NCBI GenBank assembly: GCA_039621445.1
Contig: CP154955.1
Coordinates: forward strand, 8,420,241 to 8,484,240
Reading direction: 5' to 3'
DNA from: Euglena gracilis
Lineage: Eukaryota; Euglenida; Euglenophyceae; Euglenales
DNA length: 64,000 bases
A program made the translations under genes and the position numbers. A model generated the notes under the pieces. That model had not been told where the DNA came from. It searched no databases and saw nothing but the letters and a program-made list of their open reading frames with translations. Shown here in pieces: positions 1 through 12,300 of this stretch (the first letter of the stretch is position 1; every line of letters starts with the position of its first letter).

Positions 1-1189
1 TATGTATGTATGTATGTATGTATGTATGTATGTATGTATGTATGTATGTATGTATGTATGTATGTATGTATGTATGCGTGTATGTATGTATGTATGTATG
101 TATGTATGTATGTATGTATGTATGTATGTATGTATGTATGTATGTATGTATGTATGTATGTATGTATGTATGTCTGTATGTATGTATGTGAGTATGTATG
201 TATGTATGTATGTATGTATGTATGTATGTATGTATGTATGTATGTATGTATGTATGCATGCATGTATGTATGTATGTATGTATGTATGTATGTATGTATG
301 TATGTATGTATGTATTTATGTATGCGTGTATGTATGTATGTATGTATGTATGTATGTATGTATGTATGTATGTATGTATGTATGTATGTATGTATGTATG
401 TATGTATGCATGTATGTATGTATGCGTGTATGTATGTATGTATGTATGTATGTATGTATGTATGTATGTATGTATGTATGCGTGTATGTATGTATGTATG
501 TATGTATGTATGTATGTATGTATGTATGCGTGTATGTATGTATGTATGTATGTATGTATGTATGTATGTATGTATGTATGTATGTATGTATGTATGTATG
601 TATGTATGTATGTATGTATGTATGTATGTATGCGTGTATGTATGTATGTATGTATGTATGCATGTATGTATGTATGCGTGTATGTATGTATGTATGTATG
701 TATGTATGTATGTATGCGTGTATGTATGTATGTATGTATGTATGTATGTATGTATGTATGTATGTTTGCATGTATGTATGTATGTATGTTTGTATGTATG
801 TATGTATGTATGTATGTATGTATGTATGTATGTATGTATGTATGTATGTATGTATGTATGTATGTATGTATGTATGCGTGTATGTATGTATGTATGTATG
901 TATGTATGTATGTATGTATGTATGTATGTATGTATGTATGTATGTATGTATGTCTGTATGTATGTATGCGTGTATGTATGTATGTATGTATGTATGTATG
1001 TATGTATGTATGTATGTATGTATGTATGTATGTATGTATGTATGTATGTATGTATGTATGTATGTATGTATGTATGTATGTATGTATGTATGTATGTATG
1101 TATGTATGTATGTATGTGTGTATGTATGTATGTATGTATGTATGTATGTTTGCATGTATGTATGTATGTTTGTATGTATGTGCATGTGC
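1..1189. repeat. (TATG)n microsatellite array
   Basis: Almost pure TATG tetranucleotide repeat running in from the left edge, with scattered CGTG, CATG, TTTG and GTGTG variants. It is open in three forward frames and one reverse frame only because the unit lacks stop codons, so those long frames are not genes. Confidence 0.98.
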
Positions 1190-1251
1190 CTATATATTTG
1201 TTACGATTGCTGGGAATTGGCCCAAGGAATTGCAAACGCCTAAATGCAAAG

Positions 1252-1389
1252 TCAGGCAGCATTCTACTTATGCTGGATCGCCCTCCGGTGCGCCGCTGCC
1301 TCCAGGCGGGCCCCGTGGAGCAGTGGGTGCCCATCTTCCTCAAGGGCGGGCCCGCCGGCGAGGTCCACATCCGCCTCTCCAGCGCGTGA
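1252..1389 (+). CDS. Terminal exon of a probable C2-domain protein
   Basis: Open frame ending in TGA at 1387-1389. The residues run GPVEQWVPIFLKGGPAGEVH then IRLSSA. The pattern W-x-P-L/I then GGPAGE-V-H-I-R-L is typical of the last strands of a C2 (calcium or phospholipid binding) domain. GC-rich codons contrast with the flanking DNA. The acceptor is unclear: CAG at 1253-1255, or the pyrimidine-rich CTGCCTCCAG ending at 1305. The rest of the gene would lie to the left, beyond or across the TATG array. The C2 call rests on a short motif only. Confidence 0.5.
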   Translation, partial: SGSILLMLDRPPVRRCLQAGPVEQWVPIFLKGGPAGEVHIRLSSA

Positions 1390-1951
1390 GCCCGCCGGCG
1401 TCGCGTCGGGACGCGGCCGCGTCGCTGCCCGGGCCCACGGGTGGCGTCCGTTAATTGACGCCGTATTTGTGTGGTTGTGTGCGTGGGTTGTGTGCGTGTG
1501 TGTGTTTGGCGCTTGGCAGCCTTTCTTGCAATTAAAGGCTGCAAGTGACCACCTGCAAAAAGATGACGAGAGGGCGTCCATTTTTTCTTTAATCTTGTCG
1601 GTCACTCACTGCTGTGTTGCTTCATTTTTTATTTCTTCTTTTCCTTGTGTTCTTCTTTTTTTTCAAATGTCATTTTCCACATCGATTATTCATATGTCCA
1701 ACACTTCCATCTGGTCAGAATGCCAAAGTTCTCTCCAATTTGCCCATGTGTTGCTGTTTCCCGGCGAAGAACCTGTGCAGGATTTTCATTTTCATGGCCG
1801 CCTCTGTGGATGCTTTCTTCCTTCTTCCGCCATGTCTTCTTTCCCTCCAATTATTCCATATGGCTGCTTCAACCCCCGGGCTTGAGAGGGGTTCGCTGTG
1901 GGGAAACCTTGCTCGCATTTCACTGCTCAGGGAATCGCATGCCTTAGATAA
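1390..1951. other. Spacer between the C2-type exon and gene Z
   Basis: Mixed T-rich sequence, probably 3' UTR plus intergenic DNA. A pyrimidine-rich AG at 1929-1930 could be a spliced-leader acceptor for gene Z. I see no other gene. Confidence 0.5.
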
Positions 1952-2055
1952 ATGGCCGATGTTGGCTGGGTTTGGCTGACTGCCCGAAAATTCTTCAGAG
2001 GCAGGCTCTATTGGTACGATGACAAAGGCAAGCAAAAACACGAAAGAAAAGAAAA
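1952..2055 (+). CDS. Gene Z exon 1
   Basis: ATG GCC GAT start; ends in phase 2 at a perfect GTAAGT donor. Peptide begins MADVGWVWLTARKFF and ends in a KHERKEK-type basic tail. Confidence 0.45.
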
Positions 2056-5000
2056 GTAAGTAATTCAGAAACATCTTCAAGCCAATGAAGAACTGAATGT
2101 GCAGCAAGAACTGTTGGGTGGGTGGGTGGGTGAGGCGGTCGACCACCTCTGTGGCTTGGTGGGTTTGGGGTGGGTGGGCTAGACGGTCCACATTGATGGG
2201 GGCTTCATCTCTGAGGATTTCTTCCCAAAACTGGCATTCAGGTCGCCTTTCCCTGGTTTGCCCGAGCGGGGTGCCCCCCTCCTGGTTGCCCATCAATCCC
2301 ACCTCAGCCAGCCCGCGAGCAGACGTCCCTGACTGTCTGCTCTTTGGACCCGCCAGACGCGGTTTGTTCTGCGCTGACCCGTCGCATTGTGGCCGAGCAC
2401 ACCCATGGCTCTCACAGCTTTTCCCTTTGTCAATGTCAATCCACTGTCCCAAAAGTTTTGGTAAATGCCGCGCGATTCATACTTCTTGGTTTTTAGGGAG
2501 TGTTTCATTCCTGAGACTGAGAATGAAGCAAAAGCAGATACCCCCAAAAAATAATCGCATCGGTCGGTCCATGAAAAGACAGTCACCTAAATGTGAGCTC
2601 AACACACCAAACGTGCAAACTCTCAAAATCCGAAATTTCCTCGGCCTTTGAGGGCCTGGAAGAATAGCTCGAGAAAACGTACATCATCTCTGGAAGTGTC
2701 CACGATGTCTACTGACGAAATATACCCCTGGAGACCTGCTATCACCCCCCATTCGCCGTTTTGGCCGGCGAACAACCTACCTGGCCCGTGTTCTGGCGCG
2801 CTTTTGTGCTCAAAACGGCCATTTTGGGATGTTTTTTTGGGCCGTTTTTTTGGTCAAAGAAATCGATTTTCCCAAAATATTTCGACAGCAGAGCAAAATC
2901 AAAGAAAGGAGAGCAAAAATGAAGACCTTGATACGCCCTATTCGGCCATGGTTTATTTTTCCCTCTACTCTCCGTGCAGCCCAAGTTACGGCCATTTTTC
3001 GGCCAATTTTGGCCCGTTTCAGGGGCCCGTTTGGGTCGCTTCGGGGTCAAAAAAAATGGTGTTTTCAAAATCTCCAGGAAATGAAGCAAAATTAAAGGAA
3101 ATGACAGGAGACCTAAATTGAAGCCCTACCCAACAGTATTTTGATTTCCCCGTAACTCGAAATATGGCCGATTTACGGCCCAAAGCAGGCTTGCGACTGT
3201 TTCGGGTCAAAAAATCAATTTTTTTTAAAAAATTCTCAAAAATGGTGGGGAATCAAGGGAACTGTTCAGATACCCAAATTGAAACCTTTAAAAGGCCCTG
3301 TCTAACAGTATTCTGATTTGCGCACAGCTCCCTGCCCAGCCCAAGTTATGGCCATTTTTCGGCCAATTTTGGCCGTTTTGTACAGTTTAGGCCTGTTGTA
3401 CAGTTTTGGCCTGTTTTCATTTTTTTTTTGGTGAAAAAGTTCGAAAAAATTGAAAAATGTTTTGCCGGAAACCATGTTTTTTTTTTGGACGGTGCTATGT
3501 GTGATGGCGGCCCGGCAAAAATGCATGAGTTTCGGGACAAGAACTGAGGCTGGTGGGTTGAAAAACGTTGGGAAAAACGTTGAAAAATATTGGGCTCGAA
3601 ACCAGTTTTTATGGGCCTGCGAGGCCAAAAAACATAGTTTGGGACAAAAAACTTTTCGGTTTTTTTCGATTATTCTTGACCCAAAATGCATGGGTTTCGG
3701 GCCAAAAACGGGGGGCTGGGGGTCAAAAACCGCTCATTTTCGGCTCCAAAACAGTTTTTCTGGGTCCAGGTTGGGGGGCAAATGGAGGTGATTCAGAAGC
3801 TATAAATCCGGTCGCTCGCGGCTGAATAAAAATATCGGGGAGCACGGGCTGGGTTCGTGGTGATAATCTGCGGTTTTCACGGTCTACCCAGGGGCAGGGT
3901 TTGATATAAGGAGGGCGTACATGGTTTGGGTGGGGGGGTGTCCGGACCCCCCCCCCCTCCGCAGGGGGGGTCCGGACCACCCCCCCCCCCACCTGCCAGG
4001 GGGGTCCGGACCGACCCTGGGGGGGTACCCGGGACCCCCCCCCAAAAAGGGTCATTTTTTTTCCTCCGGCGCTTTGCGCCGAAATTTTTTTGCATTTTTG
4101 GCACATTTTTGCCCAAATTGGTCGTTTTGGGGGTCAAAAATTTTCGGTCACCAGGACCGCGCCACTGTTTAGGTGGGGGGGGGTTGTCCCCCACCCTCCC
4201 CCTACCTGTCCTTATATCGAACCCTGCCCAGGGGGGGTTCTACCCCCTTTTTCCCGAGTGGGAAGCTTTGCTCTTACCCATAAAGGGATCAGAGCACAGC
4301 GACCCCCCCACTTGTAGGATCTGGTTTGGTTGGAAGGGGGGTTTATACAGGGGGGGGGAATTATGCGGTCCGCATTATTCCGCATTATTCCGCATTTTTC
4401 CGCATTTCCGCATTATTCCGCATTTTTCCGCATTTTTCCGCATATTTTCCGCATTTTTTTTTGTAAATTTTCCGCATTTTTCCGCATTTTCGCATTTGAT
4501 CGCATTTTTTCCGCATTTTCCCGCATTTTTCCGCATTTTTCCGCATAATTTCCGCATTTTCCGCATTTTTCCGCATAATTACTGCATTTTTTCGCATAAT
4601 TTCCACATTTTTTGTGAATTTTTTACGTTTCAGGTCAATTACAAGGTTCATTGTTTCCCCAATATGTTGGAGCACAAGTGCTCGTCTTTTCATCTCTCTG
4701 TTTTATGCATAATTTGTGCTTTGTTTTTCCATTGCATTTTGGTGACTTCTGGCAAGCTTGGGCATCGGCGATGGGAATCAAATAGCATCGGGACCCTGCA
4801 TATTGTGAGGTAGAAATATATCTATCCTCTCCATGTGACCTGGGACTCCACAGAATTTCGGCATATTTTCCGCATTTTCCGCATTTTTCCGCATATTTTC
4901 CGCATTTTTTTTCCGCATAATTTCCGCATTTTTCCGCATTTTTCCGCATAATTTCCGCATTTTTTCCCCGCCTGCCAGACCGCATAATTTCCCCCCCCCC

Positions 5001-5534
5001 TGGTTTATAGGTGGGGGGGTTATAAATCAAGGAGTATTTGGTGAAAATCCCAGCCCCCAAAATTCCCCAAAAACCCCCCTTAATTGGCAACGTTTTTCAA
5101 ATTTGGTCAAAAAATAGCAAAATAATCTTAAATTATTATTAGAATTATTATTATAATGGTCTCAAAAAATTGCCAAAAAAACAGTTTTTGGGTGGTTTGC
5201 GGTCGAAAAATTTCCCCCCGGTGGTCTTCATTTTTCCCCTGGGGGGGTTTTATATGTCGAGGTTTGGTTGGTCGGCCCGAGGGAGAATTTAAAGTGGGGG
5301 GGTTTTATAATTGGGGGTGGGGGTTGCCAGTATTCAAAATTTGCAGCCATATATTTGTATGATCAAAGGAGAAGCACGCGGGTTGTCTCGATTTCAGATT
5401 CAACGGTAAACAGATGTGCACCATCGAAAGTGGGCACAATGTCTTTTGTAGCTCTTCAAAACAGAAAGACACTTCCAGTCTTCAGTGAAGAGGAGTTTGA
5501 CAAAAGCTCCCATTGCATTTCCTTGAATGTATAA
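1952..5534 (+). CDS. Gene Z: small protein of unknown function, 3 exons
   Basis: Predicted join 1952-2055, 2668-2727, 5396-5534, totalling 303 nt (100 aa plus stop). It starts MADVGWVWLTARKFF, a short aromatic and basic stretch, continues with a Lys/Arg/Glu-rich segment and ends with an acidic FSEEEFDK motif before SLNV. Intron 1 is ordinary (GTAAGT to AG). Intron 2 has no GT/AG ends but has GAGAC near its start and GTCTC near its end. An AG 21 nt upstream of the ATG could receive a spliced leader; a short upstream ATG at 1939 stops after two codons. If exon 1 is not spliced, the frame ends after 35 codons. I recognise no family. Support is frame continuity and splice signals only. Confidence 0.42.
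2668..2727 (+). CDS. Gene Z exon 2 (tentative)
   Basis: Follows AATAG. Reads SRKRTSSLEVSTMSTDEIYP in phase with exon 1. The end is set by GAGAC/GTCTC pairing of the next intron. Confidence 0.35.
3890..4231. mobile_element. Inverted-repeat element with TCCGGACC C/G-tract units
   Basis: The left arm GGCAGGGTTTGATATAAGG has an inverted near-copy CCTTATATCGAACCCTGCC on the right. Between them are three GGGTCCGGACC units next to C- and G-tracts, then the hairpin GGCGCTTTGCGCC followed by a T-run. A copy of the right arm also occurs near 24300. Confidence 0.6.
4340..5010. mobile_element. Inverted-repeat element filled with CCGCATTTTT repeats
   Basis: Arms of about 30 nt: left reads TTTATACAG, G-run, AATTATGCGGTC; right reads GACCGCATAATTT, C-run, CTGGTTTATA. 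The inside consists mainly of two blocks (4369-4600 and 4857-4985) of a 9-11 nt unit CCGCATTTTT. It lies in the second intron of gene Z. Confidence 0.7.
5396..5534 (+). CDS. Gene Z exon 3 (terminal)
   Basis: Reads DSTVNRCAPSKVGTMSFVAL and later LPVFSEEEFDK, ending TAA. An alternative frame after the AG at 5396-5397 is also open for about 30 codons, so the frame choice rests on phase. Confidence 0.42.
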
Positions 5535-6305
5535 CCCCCCCCCCCCCGGATGGCTTCCCACTTCTTTGCATGAAAGCTTGGCCCCACTGACTTCTTAATA
5601 TGCAAATTTGACACCCCGTCTTGACCCCAAGCGCCTTGGGTTCATTTCATGCCATGTAGTCATTTCTTGCCTTTGGCCGCTTTGCAACCAGTCATTTTGG
5701 GTTGGTGTATGGTCAGGATGTGGATATTGGAGTGAATGGAATGGATGGAGTGGATGCAGATATTGGAGTTGATGGAGTGGATGTAGATACTGGAGGGTAT
5801 GCAGTGGATGCAGACACTGGAGTCGGTGCAGTGCATCGTAGTGTATTGGAGTGGATGGAGGTGTTGGAGTTGTTGGAAGCACTGGAGTAGATGCAGGCAC
5901 CCCCCATTTAAGCACGAGGTGCCCAAATGTTGTGCATTGCCCAAACAAGTGTCACACCCTTGAGGGCCCGAAAGTGAAGTCCAAAAACGTGTGCACCTCA
6001 AAAAGCCAGTTTTCTGTGAACCCCTTTTGGGTAGTCACACCCCTGAGGTCCGGATGCGGTCCATAATATACCATAGTGTTCACACCCCGAGAACTGAAAT
6101 GGGGGGTGGGCACAGCAGTCGGTGCCTTCTGCGGCAAGTGTCCCCTCCGGAGGTTGGTGGAAAGAAATATCAATCTGATTCAACGTGCCTGAGAATGTTG
6201 TTGGCTTGGGAGCAGACAAAAATCCCCCGCCGTGGCTGGGAATCATTGTGTTCCCACGTGATCCTTGCTGACCGCCACTTTCTCAGTCTGATGCGCCCTT
6301 TCCAG
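5535..6305. other. Spacer between gene Z and the F-box gene
   Basis: Contains a degenerate array (about 5703-5895) of GGAGTGGATGCAG-like units and otherwise unremarkable DNA. The AG at 6304-6305 after CCCTTTCC may be a trans-splice acceptor for the F-box gene. Confidence 0.5.
5703..5895. repeat. Degenerate GGAGTGGATG minisatellite
   Basis: Repeated variants of GGAGTGGATGCAGATATT, unit 12-24 nt. A short related stretch with TGGATGCGGGGATGCAGG occurs near 10908-10980. Confidence 0.7.
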
Positions 6306-6317
6306 TAGCCAGGCTGA

Positions 6318-6324
6318 ATGGATC
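6318..6324 (+). CDS. F-box gene exon 1, 7 coding nt with the start codon
   Basis: ATGGATC only. Joined to the next exon it gives MDLTIPEAVLW, the expected F-box opening. An AG lies 12 nt upstream of the ATG. The intron after it has CCCG(CG)CAAG near its start and CTTGCGGG near its end. Confidence 0.42.
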
Positions 6325-9300
6325 GGCACCCGCGCAAGTTGTCCCATGGCCGCCCACACAACCAGTCTCCTCCCTGTTTACATGATTCTGCCAAAAAATA
6401 TGATGGTAGTTCCACCACCTGCTCCTCTTCCTCCTCTTCATCGTTTTTTTCCAAATGTTCCTCCTCCTCCTCCTCCTCCTCCTCCTCCTCCTCCTCCTCC
6501 TCCTCCTCCTCCTCCTCCTCCTCCTCCTTGTTTCGTCGGGGGGGGGGTACCAGGGCTTTTCAGGAATCCTCAAACCCTATGGGTGGATAGACGGAAATCG
6601 GCCAAACAGCCAGGGTGGTGGGTGGGAGGGTTTGACCTCCCCACCCCCGGTGGGAGGGTTTGACCTCCCCAACCCCGGTGGGGGGGTTTGACCTCCCGGT
6701 GGGGGGGGGGGTCGACCCCCCCACCTCCTCCCGGATTTCCGGGAGCTCCAGTTTTCAAACCCCAAAAAAATTTCCCAGCGCCTTCGGCGCCGGGTGGAAA
6801 TCTGTGAAAAAATATGTGGTGGGTGGGGGGGTTCGACCCCCCAACCAGGCCTTTCTGTTCTACCCTGATGGGGGGGGGGGGAATCCGACCTCCCCACCAG
6901 ACCTGGAGGTTACCCGTGGGGGTGATTGGCTCCACCCCGGCTTGCGGGCTCCTCACCATCCCCGAGGCAGTGCTGTGGGAGGTGGCCGGCTTCCTGACCC
7001 ATGCCGAGTCCGAGCGAAGTCGGTCCGCGCCTCTGCCGGGGCCACCCGCGTGGGGGCGCAGGGGGTCGGACCAGCCGGCCCAGGCAGCCCCCACCGTCAT
7101 GCGCGCGGAGGGGTTTCGGACGTTTTGGCCCATCGCGCTTCGTTGTTTAATGGCCAGACACTTGCTGCCTCATCCTCCATCGGTAATACCTCAATGTATT
7201 GCATATGTCAACCCCCCCCCCCGGGTGGGTGCTATTGGCAAGCAGGGGGCAGGGCAGGGTGGGGCATTGGGGTTTGGGGAAAAAAATATGGCAGGGGAGT
7301 GATTGATGAAAAAAATTTGAAGGACAATTTTGGGCGATTCTTTGACGACAGCTTTGGAAATTGCAAACTTCGCATTTCTTTTGCATTTCTGAAGAGTACT
7401 TTCTCAGGCGGCACATCTCGCGTTAGGCAGCAAATCTCGTTTGTGCATTTTAAAAATTCCTGATTTACATATGGTAATGTTGTTAAGGTTTGCATCTTAG
7501 TTTCTTTAAGTGGTATAGTGGACCAAAAAAAAATCGATGAAGTTTCCTCCATTTTCCATCCGAAGTTTGTCTTCAGTCAGGTTGACACCAACTGCTCGAT
7601 GGTTTAAGCAAGTTTTCTGGTGCTGACCCCAAGGGGTGGTGCATGTCTTGCTCCGTACCAGGGCCCAAAAATGTATATTTGATTCCCCAATGTCCCAGGC
7701 CTCTTCACATGCCGACGTACCCAATGACATACTCATGTGCCTAACTCCCCTTTGATTTTTTAAGGCATTTTTTAAGGTGTTTTATGGTTTTGTTTGGGGC
7801 ATTATTTTTCCCGGAGTCGGCCGGCGGCTTTTTTTTTCAAATTTCGAAAATTCTCCAAAAATTATTTTTCAAAGGCTTTTAATGTTTGCTTTAAAGGCGC
7901 TTCAAAAATACCCCCTGTCTGCCGGCCCTCTGCTCACCCCGCCCCCCATCCGCCAGAGTTGCGCCCGCGGCCGTCTGCCGGCAGTTCCGCTGGCTCGCCA
8001 ACAAACACGCTGGCTGGCGGGTCATCGACACGCGGCCAGGGGGTTTTGGGTGTTCTGTTTATGGCCCGCGCTATCTTCGCTTCTGGCCCAGCTTGTTGTG
8101 TGGTCCCTTACCCCAGTGCTCTTGTGTTGCTCCTCCTGGCCGGGTGAGCAACTCTGGTGTAATTCCAGCACTGTGGGGACATACATTCCGATTCACCCCC
8201 CCCTGCCCCCCCAGGACCAAGCGCCTGTGGCGATGCAGGGCAATGCAGGCATTTTTTGCCGTCCACCCCCCTGTGTTACTTACCCCCCGGTTATTGACAC
8301 CCTGTCAAGTTGTTGGTCTCAGCTTGACCCCCCAAAGTTGACCCCATCCTCTGTTGGGCCCAACCCAGGCTTCTGCTTAAGGGATTGCAGTACCCCCCCC
8401 GGGGGGGGCTGGACAGCAGCTTGTCCAAAGTTGGCTAGTGCGATTTCTAGCAGACCCCTCCGGGGGGGGGGGATCTGCTAGCAGGGCTAGCTAGTGGAAA
8501 AAAATTTTCCAGTGACTGGTGCGAAGCACCGGAAATTTTTTCTTGGGACCCCCAAAATGGCCAAAAATGCATATTAAATTTTTTTATTTGCGCTACCAAA
8601 AAGTTTTTGTATTTTGTGGAATCTACACCATTTTGCGGGATTTCGCAAAAAGGAGTCATTATTCTGAAAGATGATGCGGTTGCCTGGTGAAATTCAGTTT
8701 GATTTTGGCATTTTTTTTTTTAGCAGTTTGGGTCTTTTTGGCATAAATGAGAGAGGACGGCAGAGATCAAAGGGCAAAGCTGAGAGCAAGGTGGCAGAGA
8801 TCAAAGGGCAATCCTGAACATGAAGCAAAAAGGAACGTCAATGAATCTTCCACACAGACTTCTCCATGGCAGCTGAAACCATGCCAATGCTTTGAGTCGA
8901 TGTGATAATTTTGATGGTTGTGAACCATAAAATTTGTAATCAGTCGGCCGTCACATTTCCACCCCGTTTCCATGTTTGTTTCCCTTTTGAGGAAGATTGC
9001 TCCTTGGTTGAGGCGTCATTCTAAGCAGAAGACATTTTGCACCGAGAACAAAAACTGTTCCAGCTTGTTCGTGGAAATTCGTGATTATTTGTGATTATTT
9101 GTGATTATAACCCCCCCAAATAACCCCCCCCCGGTGTGTTATTTGGGCACCCGAGCTGGGGCCCCAGGGGGGGGGGTGTTATTTGGGGGGGGGGTTATTT
9201 TTACATGGAAAACCAAAGGAAAACAGGGGGGGGGTGTTATTTGGGCGAATTCAGCCCCCGAGGGGGGTGTTATTTGGGGGGGGGGGTTATTTGGGAGGGG

Positions 9301-12300
9301 GGTTTGCGTGATTTTGAAAAATCCCCAAATTCATGTTGGTTCGTGATTGTTCGTGATTATCCGTGGCACGAAATTGTGGGAAACCCTGCATTACCTGAAC
9401 GACTTCAGTTGTTCACAAATTGTTGTGCAACATAATTTTTCCCATTTTAGGCCGTTTTAGGCCATTTTAGGCCATTTTAGGCCACTTTAGGCCATATTGG
9501 GGACCCCCACCTGTAGGGGGTCAAAAGTCATTTTAGGCCATTTTTGGCCGTTTTCGGCCGTTTTACGACATTTTACCTATTGGTGCCTGTCACATGCCAC
9601 AAAAATGGATGAATTCTTGAGACATCCAATCACCACAAGACATCACCTTGGGAACTGTGTGTTTTTGATGTTTCCAAACCAACTTCATCAGACAAAGAAG
9701 ACATTTTTTGCGGGAAAACATTCCTCATTGTGGATTTTTCAACCTAGAAAAAAATTTTCCAGTGGGGTCAGGTTGGGCCAGGGGGGGAGTACTGTCCCCC
9801 TTTTGCTTAAGGGACCCCAGGGGGGGAGTACTGTCAATCAATCGGCTAGACACTGGAAAAAGTGGACCAGCTAGACCCCTCCCGGGGGGCGGGGTCCAGG
9901 GGTCCCCCCAACTGGGAAAAAAATTTCCTCCGGCGCTGCGCGCCGAGGTGGAAATGAGGTTTTTAATAGGTTTTTGGCTGATTTTGTTCCAAAAATTCCC
10001 AAAAATGGCCAAAAACGGGTTGCATCCATTTTTGGATGTATATTTCTAAAATTGTGATTTTCAGGACCCCACCTATACCTCAAAATGTCCTAAAATGGCC
10101 TACAATGGCCGAAAATGGCCTAAAATGGGGAAATTTTTGGGCTTGACTATATGTGCTTGCACGTGACCCCAAGTTAGGGGAAAGAGACCCCCTTGGGCTG
10201 TTGGAACCAACTTGACCCCGAAATTGACACCCTCCTCTGTTGGGCTGAATTTGACCCATCAAAAAACACCGGGGGGTAAGAACCCCACACTCATAAACCC
10301 CCAGGATTTTTTAGGATCCGGTTTGGTTGGTTGGCCAAAGGGGGGTTTACAGGTGGGGGGGTTTATAGTGGATAGGTCATAGGAATTGTCGATGAAAATT
10401 CGACACTCCCAAAACCCCCCGAAATTGGCATTTTTTTTGGCAAATGGTCAAAAATGACATTTTTTAAGATGTTCGATCTCAAAAAAAAAAATAATTGCCA
10501 AAAAATAAGTTTTTGGGTGCTTTGCCCCCGAAGAAATTGTCCCCGGCAGTTTGCATTTTTCTTCCCCAGGAGGGGGGGTTGTAAGTCCCGATTTGGTTGG
10601 TCGGCTAGAGGGGGGTGTTTATGGGTGGGGGGGGGGTATAAGTGGGAGGGTTGAGGTGTAGTTGTCCTTTTTTTCAGCCATTTCGGCCGCACTTGGCCAT
10701 TTTTGGCCGTTTTGGTCTGTTTTGGTTTCCCGGAGATTTTCCGCCACTTTTTGCCACATTTTTGCCTTTGTTTTTTTGGGGGGTTATTTTGACGTCTTTG
10801 GCCCTTTTTGGCCCTTTTTAGCCCTTTTTCGCCCATTTTGACCATTTCTCGCTCGTTTTTTTTTTTCTCACCATTTCACATCGAGCAGATGTGGGATGCG
10901 ACCACTGCAGTGGATGCGGGGATGCAGGTACTGGAGCGGGTGCGGGGATGAGCCCGGAAGCGGATACGCAGGTACTAGGCCAGAAGTGGGATGGAGGGGT
11001 AAAGACCCCCCAAGACACCCCCAGACCCCTCCTTTGGTTCCAGCTTTTTTGACCACAAAATAGCTTAATGGTACCTGACCCCTCTCCATCGCCTCACAGT
11101 TTTAAACACCCTTGAACGCGGCCCCTCCATCCCCGCCGCCAGTACAGCTACCTGAAGCGAGCCATCCCCATCTCATTGCATATCACCGTGCACAGACAGA
11201 GCTCACCCCCCCAGACTCTCAAGAGGTGCCCCATGCATTCCGGTTTCATTCCAGGACATCCTCAACCCACAACCAGAGCTGTACGGGAATCCCTGAAACC
11301 CAATGGACGGGGATTGAGGGTCACCCCCCCCCACCTCCTACCCGCCCCCCCCCCTTGTCGTACGACCATACATCTCTCTAAGGTTTTGCGAACCCCCCCC
11401 CGGGGGGGGGGCAGCTGCAGCCAGCCCCGATTTGGGCCCAGCCCAGCCGCAGCAGCCCCCTCCCCCCGGGCCAGCCAGCCCCTTTTTGGGGGTCCAGCCC
11501 AAAAATTTTCGGCGCTTTGCGCCGAAAGTTTTTGAAAAACTGTGTTCAAAAGTGGCCAAAAATGGGGTTTGGGGGGCTTTTGGGCCATTTTTGGGGGGGG
11601 TTCAGATGCATCATTTTTTCAAAATTGTGTTCTGCAGGACATTTTTGGGCATTTTTTCCGATTTCAGTCCAGCTCGTCCCGGTTCGGGTCCAGCCGGGTC
11701 CAGCCCCCCCCCCCCGGGGGGGCGGGCGGGCTAGCCAGCCCAAATTTCTAGCCAGCCCAAATTTCTAGCCCTAGCCCAGCAACCCCCCCCCCCGGGGTCC
11801 TTAAAGAGATGTATGCGTACGACCACCCCTCATTTACGACCACCCCCCGGTCGCAGGTTGCAGGTCATGGGGGTGTTATGACCCCCCCCCCCCCCCGGTC
11901 GCAGGTTGCAGGAACCCGTACGTCAAGGGGCAGGTCAGGTCGTACGACAAGGGGGGGGGGGTAGGTAAGGGGGTCGATCACCCCATTACCCGCGACCAGA
12001 CAGGCACCCCAGGGCCCCAGCCCCCACCCGGAATGAAACCTGGATCATACTACTTGCTGAAGAATTACACGCCTCCCGCCCAGGGTGTTGGTTGGGTTGG
12101 TGGCCTGTGGGGCTGAGGGGGGATGGGATGGGTAATGATTTTTTTCGATTTCTACATCCAGAACCCAAATTTGAAATGAATTCTTCCCCCGTCTTGGGGC
12201 TGATTTGCGGTCGACCCCAAGCCCGAAATAACTGTTTAACCTGCTAAAAGGTGCCATTTTGAATAATCCCCCAGAAGCCCCTGGTGTATTTGGGGGGTTA

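Larger units (their letters stand above)
2728..5395 (+). other. Predicted non-conventional intron of gene Z
   Basis: No GT/AG ends. GAGAC at +4 can pair with GTCTC 6 nt before the 3' end. It carries the elements at 3890-4231 and 4340-5010 and long runs of sequence of the type GGCCATTTTCGGCC. Confidence 0.35.
6325..6952 (+). other. Predicted non-conventional intron 1 of the F-box gene
   Basis: 5' CCCG-CG-CAAG can pair with 3' CTTGCGGG (8 bp, 2-nt bulge). It contains a CCT trinucleotide run and C/G-tract inverted repeats. Confidence 0.4.
8009..11145 (+). other. Predicted non-conventional intron 3 of the F-box gene
   Basis: 5' GCT-GGC(T)GGCGGG pairs with 3' CCCGCCGCC-AGTAC (9 bp, one bulged T). 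It is about 3.1 kb and carries several nested C/G-tract elements. Confidence 0.58.

Noticed and set aside
2-1389. Open frames of 289-459 codons of Met-Tyr-Val-Cys or Ile-His-Thr-Tyr repeats, both strands
   Set aside because: Translation of a TATG microsatellite, which lacks stop codons in most frames.
6283-6573. Arg-rich frame (reverse) and poly-Ser/poly-Pro frames
   Set aside because: They arise from the CTC trinucleotide run.
8009-8045. Continuation of F-box exon 3 as AGWRVIDTRP, resembling the W-R-x-x-D end of an F-box
   Set aside because: Intron-end pairing GGCTGGCGGG/CCCGCCGCC and phase favour leaving the exon at 8008 and joining to SYLKR, which fits the F-box better.
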